Assembly: GCA_020721025.1 (NCBI GenBank)
Contig: DYNO01000098.1
Location: 1-11,953, forward strand
Direction: 5' to 3'
DNA: 11,953 bases
From: Thiomargarita sp.
GTDB taxonomy: Bacteria > Pseudomonadota > Gammaproteobacteria > Beggiatoales > Beggiatoaceae
In this document: piece by piece, positions 6,572 through 11,953 of the stretch
How the letters are laid out: each line of letters opens with the position of its first letter
Numbering within the stretch: position 1 is the stretch's first letter
Notes under the pieces: model-generated
What the model was told of the DNA's origin: nothing
What the model saw: the letters and a program-made list of their open reading frames with translations, nothing else
Database searches by the model: none
Made by a program: the position numbers and the translations under genes

Positions 6572-9145
6572 ATGACCGAATCCGACCTTTCGCAACACAC
6601 CCCCATGATGCAACAATATTTGCGTATCAAGGCGCAACATCCTGATATGCTACTATTTTATCGCATGGGCGATTTTTATGAATTATTTTTTGAAGATGCA
6701 GAAAAAGCCGCGCGCCTGCTCGACATTGCCCTAACTGCACGCGGAAAAACCGCCGGACAACCCATTCCAATGGCAGGTGTTCCCTATCACGCGATTGAAA
6801 CTTACCTCGCCAAATTGGTGCGATTGGGCGAATCTGCGGTCATTTGCGAACAAATCGGCGACCCCGCCACCAGCAAGGGCCCCGTCGAACGCGAAGTGGC
6901 ACGCATCATCACGCCCGGCACCTTGACGGATGAAGCCCTGCTCGAAGAACGTCAAGATAATCTGTTAGTTGCAGTCTGCGCCAATGATAAACTCATCGGC
7001 ATGGCAACGTTAGATTTAGCCAGTGGACGCTTTGCCGCGATTGAAGTGAACAATGAAACTTTATTTTACAGTGAGTTAGCACGCCTACGTCCCGCAGAAT
7101 TACTGATCAGCGAAGATCACACATTCACCCTGCCAAAATTACCGTCAGCCATTCGCAAGCAACCCGCATGGTTTTTTGATTACCAAACTGCCTATCGGTT
7201 ATTGACGCAACAATTTTCCACCAAAGATTTAGCTGGATTTGGCTGTGAACACTTGACAGTTGCCGTGCGTGCTGCGGGGTGTTTATTGCAATATGCTCAA
7301 AATACTCAGAAAACTGCCCTGCCACATATTCAAGGGATTTATTGGGAACGGCGCGAAGACAGCATTTTGATGGACGCAGCCACCCGACGCAATTTGGAGC
7401 TTGACAGCGGCTTGATGGGCAAACGCGAACATACGTTAATCAATGTGTTAGACCAATGCGCCACGCCGATGGGCAGTCGATTATTGCGGCGGTGGTTGCA
7501 TCGACCCTTGCGTGATACTCAAGTATTGCGCGCCCGACATCACTGTATCAGTATGATTTTACAGCATTCTCTATTTGCCGAATTATATCAATCCTTACGT
7601 GGTATCTGTGATATTGAACGCATTTTGGCACGAGTGGCATTAAAAACTGCCCGTCCGCGCGATTTAATGCAATTGCGCCTCGCGTTGGGAATGTTGCCCG
7701 CGTTACATATTTTGTTAGAACCGTTGAAAAATGTCAATATTGCCCAGCTTGCCGAGAAAATCAGCACTTTTCCAGAATTACATGAGTTATTACAACGGGC
7801 TATCATTGAAACCCCACCTATTTTAATTCGCGATGGTGGTGTTCTCGCAACGGGATACGATGCTGAATTGGATGAATTGCGTAGCATCAGTGAACATTCT
7901 GATAACTTCTTGTTAGCTTTGGAAGAACGCGAACGGCAGCAAACCGGGTTAGCGAATTTAAAAGTGGGTTACAACCGGGTTCATGGCTATTATATTGAAT
8001 TAAATCGAACTTTAGCGGACAAAGTGCCCCCACATTATCACCGGCGGCAAACGTTAAAAGGAGTCGAGCGTTACATCACGGAAGAGTTGAAAAGTTTTGA
8101 AGACAAGGTGCTCAGTAGCCGAGAACGTGCGTTGACGCGGGAGAAATATTTGTATGATCAGCTATTGGGCAAAATTATTGAGTTTCTCGCCCAGTTACAA
8201 CAAAGTAGCGCGGCAATTGCGGAATTGGATGTGCTGAATACATTTGCTGAACGAGCGGATACACTGAAATACTATCCTCCTGAATTTTCAATCAATAAAG
8301 GAATAGAAATCATCGAAGGACGACATCCGGTGGTCGAAGCGGTGCAAGAGGTGCCCTTCATTCCCAATGATATAAAATTGGACAGCCAACGACAGATGTT
8401 ATTGATTACTGGTCCAAATATGGGCGGAAAGAGCACTTTTATTCGTCAGACCGCGTTAATCACTTTATTGGCGCATATTGGTAGTTTTGTACCGGCGCAG
8501 AAGGTCGTATTAGGGCCCATTGATGCAATTTTTACCCGAATCGGTGCCAGTGATGATTTAGCCGGCGGACGATCAACTTTCATGGTAGAAATGACTGAAA
8601 CTGCGAATATTTTGCATAACGCGACTCGCAATAGTTTGGTTCTTATGGACGAAGTGGGGCGCGGCACCAGCACTTTTGATGGTTTAGCCTTGGCATGGGC
8701 AGTGGCAGAGCATTTGGCGCGGCATATTGGTTGTTACACGTTATTTGCGACGCATTATTTTGAATTAACTCAGTTGCCCACGTTATGTAAAACGATTGCA
8801 AACATTCACTTAGATGCAGTTGAACAGGGCGACAAGTTAATTTTTCTACATCAGGTCAAGCCGGGGGCGGCGAATCAAAGTTATGGGTTACAAGTGGCTT
8901 TACTCGCAGGAGTGCCGCGTAATGTGGTGAAACAAGCCCAACTTCGGTTGAAACAGTTAGAAGCGCAAAAAATTCATACTTCGCCGCAACAAACGCAATT
9001 GACGCTAGAAACTCAAGTTGAGCCTGTAAAACCTGTGATAAAACAATCGCCTGTGGTTGAGAAATTACGCAAAATTTCGCCAGAAGACCTCACCCCACGT
9101 CAAGCGTTAGAGTTGATTTATCAATTGCATCAATTGTTGGATTAA
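6572..9145 (+). CDS. mutS: DNA mismatch repair protein MutS
   Basis: This 857-residue protein (E. coli MutS has 853) recognises base mismatches and small loops as a dimer and recruits MutL. Seen: HTPMMQQYL and GDFYELF in domain I, with Phe35 and Glu37 as the mismatch-wedging pair; connector, lever and clamp domains of normal length; an ATPase domain with Walker A GPNMGGKST at 614-622, Walker B with Asp693-Glu694 in LMDEVGRGTSTFDG, and ATHYFEL with His728; and a C-terminal dimer/tetramer helix (LTPRQALELIYQLHQLL). Numbering of the ATPase motifs agrees exactly with E. coli. The start at ATG 6572 is chosen because it gives the family N-terminus and lies just downstream of the promoter; the in-frame TTG at 6512 and ATG at 6536 lie within or next to the promoter. 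No Shine-Dalgarno sequence is visible before 6572. The gene appears monocistronic. Confidence 0.97.
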   Translation: MTESDLSQHTPMMQQYLRIKAQHPDMLLFYRMGDFYELFFEDAEKAARLLDIALTARGKTAGQPIPMAGVPYHAIETYLAKLVRLGESAVICEQIGDPATSKGPVEREVARIITPGTLTDEALLEERQDNLLVAVCANDKLIGMATLDLASGRFAAIEVNNETLFYSELARLRPAELLISEDHTFTLPKLPSAIRKQPAWFFDYQTAYRLLTQQFSTKDLAGFGCEHLTVAVRAAGCLLQYAQNTQKTALPHIQGIYWERREDSILMDAATRRNLELDSGLMGKREHTLINVLDQCATPMGSRLLRRWLHRPLRDTQVLRARHHCISMILQHSLFAELYQSLRGICDIERILARVALKTARPRDLMQLRLALGMLPALHILLEPLKNVNIAQLAEKISTFPELHELLQRAIIETPPILIRDGGVLATGYDAELDELRSISEHSDNFLLALEERERQQTGLANLKVGYNRVHGYYIELNRTLADKVPPHYHRRQTLKGVERYITEELKSFEDKVLSSRERALTREKYLYDQLLGKIIEFLAQLQQSSAAIAELDVLNTFAERADTLKYYPPEFSINKGIEIIEGRHPVVEAVQEVPFIPNDIKLDSQRQMLLITGPNMGGKSTFIRQTALITLLAHIGSFVPAQKVVLGPIDAIFTRIGASDDLAGGRSTFMVEMTETANILHNATRNSLVLMDEVGRGTSTFDGLALAWAVAEHLARHIGCYTLFATHYFELTQLPTLCKTIANIHLDAVEQGDKLIFLHQVKPGAANQSYGLQVALLAGVPRNVVKQAQLRLKQLEAQKIHTSPQQTQLTLETQVEPVKPVIKQSPVVEKLRKISPEDLTPRQALELIYQLHQLLD

Positions 9146-9431
9146 ACATTTAATTCGGAAGGCGATGTGGAAGCGTTGGATATTTGCGAAAAATTGATAC
9201 TTGCAAAAAAATATTTATGCGTTAATATTATCGTTTGTTATCGCAAGTGCTGGTAAAAAAAATCAATTGCTTGATGCGACATTTTTGAGAAATCATGAAT
9301 TTAACTGATTGATACTGATGAGAAATATTCACATCCTTCGTGCAACCTGCGCGCTTGACCATAACCTCATCACAACATTGATGACAAATTCAGATATAAT
9401 TCATTCAAATTAAACCAGAGGAAATATAATT
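9146..9431. other. Intergenic region between mutS and the slipin operon
   Basis: These 286 AT-rich bases include a loose inverted repeat, ACTTGC (9199-9204) with GCAAGT (9243-9248), enclosing AATATT/AATATT. It could slow transcription leaving mutS, but it has no clean U-tract. The right part carries the -10 box and ribosome binding site of the next gene. I see no RNA gene. Confidence 0.4.
9395..9423 (+). promoter_or_regulatory. Consensus -10 box and ribosome binding site of the slipin-nfeD-rhodanese operon
   Basis: A perfect TATAAT lies at 9395-9400, 31 bases before the start codon. No good -35 box lies at the right distance (the candidates CAACAT and CACAAC are poor), so an activator may be needed. 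AGAGGAA at 9417-9423 is the ribosome binding site, about ten bases before ATG 9432. Confidence 0.45.
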
Positions 9432-10331
9432 ATGATACCTTTAAATGGATTTATGGTGTTTGCATTGGTATTGTCATTGTTAGCGATTATCATCATCTTT
9501 TTAGGGGTGAAATCGGTGCCGCAAGGAACGCAATACACGGTGGAGCGTTTTGGTAAATATATCCGTACCTTAGAACCTGGGCTGAATCTGATTATTCCCT
9601 TCATTGATCGAGTGAGTCGCAAACTCAGCATGATGGAAGAGGTCATGGATGTCGCACCGCAAGAGGTGATTACCAAGGACAATGCGATGGTGCGAGTCGA
9701 TGGGGTGGTGTTTTATCAAATTATCGACGCGGCAAAAGCGGCTTATGAAGTCAAAGAGTTACGCAAGGCGATTTTAAATCTCACCATGACGAATATTCGT
9801 AATGTGATGGGTTCGATGGATTTGGATGAATTGCTGTCAAAACGTGACGATATTAATCACCAATTGCTGCGCGTGGTCGATGAAGCAACAAATCCTTGGG
9901 GAATCAAGGTGTTGCGGGTAGAAATCAAGGATATTGAACCCCCGAAAGATTTGATTGAATCGATGGGTCGCCAGATGAAGGCGGAACGAGATCGGCGGGC
10001 GATTATTTTAGAATCTGAAGGGCAAAAACGGGCGGTGGTTTTGGAAGCAGAAGGGCGTAAAGAAGCTGCATTTTTGGACGCAGAAGCTCGGGAACGTCTC
10101 GCTGAAGCTGAAGCCAATGCCACAATTATGGTTTCTAAAGCGATTTCTGAAGGCAGTGTGCAGGCGATCAATTATTTTGTGGCACAACGCTATGTTGATG
10201 TTTTGGGTAAGATTGCCAGCGCACCCAATGAGAAAGTCATCATGATTCCGTTAGAAGCTGCAAGTGTTATCGGCGCGTTGGGAGGCATCACTCAAATTGC
10301 CAAAGACACTTTTGAGAAGAAGTCATCCTAA
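9432..10331 (+). CDS. qmcA: SPFH/band-7 membrane protein, QmcA-like slipin
   Basis: This 299-residue protein (E. coli QmcA has 305) has a single N-terminal membrane helix (about 7-25) and an SPFH domain (about 27-175) beginning SVPQGTQYTVERFGKY. A long charged Ala/Glu-rich coiled coil follows (about 178-237, with repeated LEAEGRKEAA-like units), then a hydrophobic tail. Such proteins assemble into large cages or rings that organise membrane domains and influence the FtsH protease or membrane stress responses. The stop is 13 bases before the nfeD-like gene, the classic slipin-NfeD pairing, and the rhodanese follows directly, so the three are probably one transcript. The start fits the family and has a good ribosome binding site. 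The symbol rests on similarity of architecture and gene order. Confidence 0.93.
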   Translation: MIPLNGFMVFALVLSLLAIIIIFLGVKSVPQGTQYTVERFGKYIRTLEPGLNLIIPFIDRVSRKLSMMEEVMDVAPQEVITKDNAMVRVDGVVFYQIIDAAKAAYEVKELRKAILNLTMTNIRNVMGSMDLDELLSKRDDINHQLLRVVDEATNPWGIKVLRVEIKDIEPPKDLIESMGRQMKAERDRRAIILESEGQKRAVVLEAEGRKEAAFLDAEARERLAEAEANATIMVSKAISEGSVQAINYFVAQRYVDVLGKIASAPNEKVIMIPLEAASVIGALGGITQIAKDTFEKKSS

Positions 10332-10344
10332 ATGAGGGGGCGCA

Positions 10345-10818
10345 ATGAATCCGGATTATTGGCAATGGTGGATTTTATCTGGAGTATTACTGGTGGTTGA
10401 ATTGGTGTTGCCGAGCACCTTTTTTCTATGGATGGGCATGTCCGCAGCAAGCGTCGGTGTATTGATCTTTTTCATGCCCGCGATTCGTTTTGAAGTACAG
10501 TTGTTAATTTTTTCAATCGTTTCATTAATTAGCGTCATCATCAGCCGTTATGTTTTCAGTCAAGCTCAATTGCGCGATGAGCGTAGTTCTACATTAAATC
10601 GCCGTGGCACAGAATACATCGGACGCATTTTTACCCTAGAGCAACCAATTATCAATGGGATAGGTAAACTCAACATTGGTGACGGGAGTTGGCTCATTGA
10701 GGGGGAAGATTGCCCCATTGGAACACGGGTGAAAGTGTTAGGCTTGAACGGTATTCGCCTACAAACTGAGATAGTGACGCAACCGATAGATGATAATTTA
10801 CTCAAGGAAAAAGGTTAA
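10345..10818 (+). CDS. NfeD-family membrane protein (YbbJ-like), slipin partner
   Basis: This 157-residue protein has two to three hydrophobic segments (about 8-28, 30-46 and 51-70). A soluble C-terminal domain of OB-fold type follows (about 88-145: YIGRIFTL, GIGKLNIGDGSWLIEGED, GTRVKVLGLNGIRLQTE), with the Gly-x-x-Trp pattern typical of short NfeD proteins. It matches the size of E. coli YbbJ (152 residues) and lacks the ClpP-like protease domain of long NfeD proteins. NfeD proteins bind slipins and are thought to help assemble or tune the membrane domain. It lies 13 bases after the slipin gene with a strong GAGGGGG ribosome binding site (10334-10340), and its stop is eight bases before the rhodanese start. 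Confidence 0.9.
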   Translation: MNPDYWQWWILSGVLLVVELVLPSTFFLWMGMSAASVGVLIFFMPAIRFEVQLLIFSIVSLISVIISRYVFSQAQLRDERSSTLNRRGTEYIGRIFTLEQPIINGIGKLNIGDGSWLIEGEDCPIGTRVKVLGLNGIRLQTEIVTQPIDDNLLKEKG

Positions 10819-10826
10819 ATCGCGTT

Positions 10827-11288
10827 ATGACCACATTACAACAGCCAAAAAAGTCAGTTCTTATTTCCATTATGCCTGATGAAGCTTGGGAAATGCAACA
10901 AGCGGATGCGACCATGCTTTTTATTGACATTCGCCCATCAGGAGAATATTTCTTTGTCGGACATCCCAAAGGGACAACGCATCTGGCATGGGTGGATGAA
11001 CCGGACTTGGTGGTGAATCCCAATTTTATCGAGGATGTGCGTCGAGTGGCACAAAATAAGTTGGAAACGCTGGAAGATAAAGATACTCTGTCGGCTGAAA
11101 ATATTCGTATCATGTTGATTTGTCGAAGTGGTAATCGGACTTTGGATGCGGGAAAATTGTTATGTGATTCAGGATTTACCAAAGTTTACAACGTACTCGA
11201 AGGTTTTGAGGGACCACTTGATGAAGAAGGCCACCGGGGGACATTGGGCGGCTGGCGGTATTACAAATTACCTTGGGAACAATGTTAG
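10827..11288 (+). CDS. Single-domain rhodanese-like sulfurtransferase
   Basis: This 153-residue rhodanese domain has an N-terminal IDIRPSGEY (the usual 'DVR...E' signature) and an active-site loop CRSGNRT with catalytic Cys99, followed by the helix DAGKLLCDSGF and VYNVLEGFEG. The C-terminal GGWRYYKLPW closes the fold. Cys99 would carry a persulfide and pass sulfur to an acceptor; the six-residue loop with Arg and Gly fits sulfurtransferases rather than Cdc25-type phosphatases. No signal peptide is present, so it is cytoplasmic. The protein has an insert at about 45-90 (VGHPKGTTHLAW onward, ending in an acidic Leu/Glu stretch) that is longer than in minimal GlpE-type proteins. It sits eight bases after the nfeD-like gene with only a weak site (AAGG at 10811-10814), so translation is probably coupled. 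The substrate is unknown; no clear terminator follows. Confidence 0.9.
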   Translation: MTTLQQPKKSVLISIMPDEAWEMQQADATMLFIDIRPSGEYFFVGHPKGTTHLAWVDEPDLVVNPNFIEDVRRVAQNKLETLEDKDTLSAENIRIMLICRSGNRTLDAGKLLCDSGFTKVYNVLEGFEGPLDEEGHRGTLGGWRYYKLPWEQC

Positions 11289-11343
11289 TCTATTCGTCTA
11301 ATTACGTTTTACTGGTCAATATGTGGCTTTTTAGCGAGTAAAA

Positions 11344-11452
11344 TCATACAATCGTTCGGAATTTTTAAAATTTTATTTATATTTCAATGATTTACTGACA
11401 AGCTGGTTGATTTTGCAGATGATCATAAAAAACACTGTCCGAACGATTAATG
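11344..11452. repeat. 109-bp element with inverted ends (MITE-like)
   Basis: AATCGTTCGGA (11350-11360) is the exact reverse complement of TCCGAACGATT (11438-11448), 77 bases apart. The similarity continues outward through TCAT at 11344-11347 and ATGA at 11449-11452 with a small length difference. The interior is AT-rich and noncoding. This fits a small non-autonomous transposable element or an IS remnant, but no target-site duplication is clear. Confidence 0.45.
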
Positions 11453-11678
11453 ACGCAGAAATTTGTTTTAATGACTGACTTTAAATTTTTCCAACCATCC
11501 GTTTTTCTGCAACTCGCTCCAAAAATAATAGGAGTTACGCAGTTCAAATTTAATTTCCAAAACGCTTTTAAAATTTCAACTATTTGAATAAATGATAAAA
11601 TTAAGTTTAAGCTGTGTCACTGTTACATTTCTGCTGAACACGGTAGAACATTGCTGTACTTCCGTCCCAACAAATGCA

Positions 11679-11830
11679 GATGAGTTTTTAGTCTCATCAG
11701 GTCGTAACCGACAAAGCTCATAGAAACCATCCTATGAGCGCACCAATCCCAATGTCTTGGTTTTCGAGCTTTGTGATTGGTATTTTTGAACTTACAACCA
11801 TTTCAAGCAAACTTGGTTTTCGTTTACTTG
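11679..11830. other. Cluster of five consecutive hairpins
   Basis: Stems in order: GATGAG/CTCATC (11679-11684 and 11693-11698); GTCG/CGAC (11701-11704 and 11709-11712); GCTCATAG/CTATGAGC (11716-11723 and 11732-11739, 8 bp, 8-base loop); ACCAATC/GATTGGT (11742-11748 and 11775-11781) enclosing CCAA/TTGG; and CAAGCAAAC/GTTTACTTG (11804-11812 and 11822-11830, one mismatch). The density is unusual for 150 bases. It could be a structured RNA, a transposon end, or partly chance. Confidence 0.35.
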
Positions 11831-11953
11831 AGAAACAAGTGTATCATCTGCTGTTAGTTTCGTAAAGTGGCACAGCGAAAACATACTACATCATCTTACT
11901 AATCACTGTTATGAACCTCTATCAATGATGGTAAACGACTGATTTCAGTCACA

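Larger units (their letters stand above)
11289..11953. other. Gene-free 3' end of the window (665 bases)
   Basis: No convincing coding region was found. Contents: a 109-bp inverted-repeat element (11344-11452); GGAGTTACGCAG at 11531-11542, which resembles the end motifs of some insertion sequences but has no partner in the window; a cluster of hairpins (11679-11830); and a terminal palindrome GACTGA-TT-TCAGTC (11937-11950). On the minus strand, codons are open from 11802 to a stop at 11623-11625 and include MSFVGYDLMRLKTHLHLLGR, which vaguely resembles the C-terminal end of some transposases. I cannot name a family. Likely an eroded mobile-element region. Confidence 0.5.

Noticed and set aside
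9199..9248. Intrinsic terminator for mutS
   Set aside because: The stem is only six pairs with a 38-base loop and no U-tract; too weak to call.
11734..11865. 43-codon plus-strand frame beginning MSAPIPMSWFSS
   Set aside because: It has no ribosome binding site, overlaps several hairpins and is antisense to the other weak frame; neither has enough support to call a gene.
1..11953. CRISPR array, tRNA or rRNA genes
   Set aside because: No regularly spaced repeats, cloverleaf-like segments or conserved rRNA stretches were seen.

Overview
The window looks chromosomal and gammaproteobacterial. The MutS protein can be laid residue for residue on E. coli MutS (mismatch-reading Phe and Glu, Walker A at 614-622, Asp693/Glu694, His728), and a slipin-NfeD pair matches E. 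coli qmcA-ybbJ. Moderate-to-low GC, a cytochrome c lipoprotein, a rhodanese and mobile-element debris would fit a sulfur-oxidising Thiotrichales/Beggiatoa-type bacterium. That placement is an inference, not something the sequence proves.

Layout. (1) 1-372: a 73-residue His-rich, glycine-zipper membrane microprotein, followed by its own hairpin terminator. (2) 372-975: a scarred island on the minus strand. An MNT-type nucleotidyltransferase (antitoxin half of a MntA/HepT pair) is intact apart from a frameshifted tail. The HEPN toxin that should follow survives only as its first ~20 codons, out of frame behind a six-base homopolymer. The island is bracketed by two copies of the last nine codons of the neighbouring M16 protease gene. 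(3) 949-3855, minus: a full-length presequence-protease-like M16C zinc peptidase. (4) 3977-4270, plus: a near-consensus promoter and the N-terminal stump of an IS200/IS605-type OrfB/TnpB gene. It runs tail-to-tail into (5) 4262-6226, minus: a large lipoprotein with two c-type haem sites. (6) 6512-9145, plus: mutS with its own promoter. (7) 9395-11288, plus: a tight three-gene operon of a QmcA-like SPFH protein, an NfeD/YbbJ-like membrane protein and a single-domain rhodanese. (8) 11289-11953: 665 bases with no convincing gene, containing a 109-bp inverted-repeat element and a run of short hairpins.

How the genes relate. The qmcA-nfeD pair is a known membrane-microdomain unit, and the rhodanese appears co-transcribed with it. 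mutS, the M16C protease and the cytochrome are independent housekeeping or accessory genes. The most informative part is the island at 372-975. It reads as a decayed HEPN/MNT toxin-antitoxin cassette sitting at the 3' end of a conserved gene, with a displaced copy of that 3' end at its far side. That is the footprint expected from an integrated element that has since eroded. No intact new multi-gene defence system was found; the best undescribed candidates are the microprotein at 51-272 and the diheme lipoprotein.
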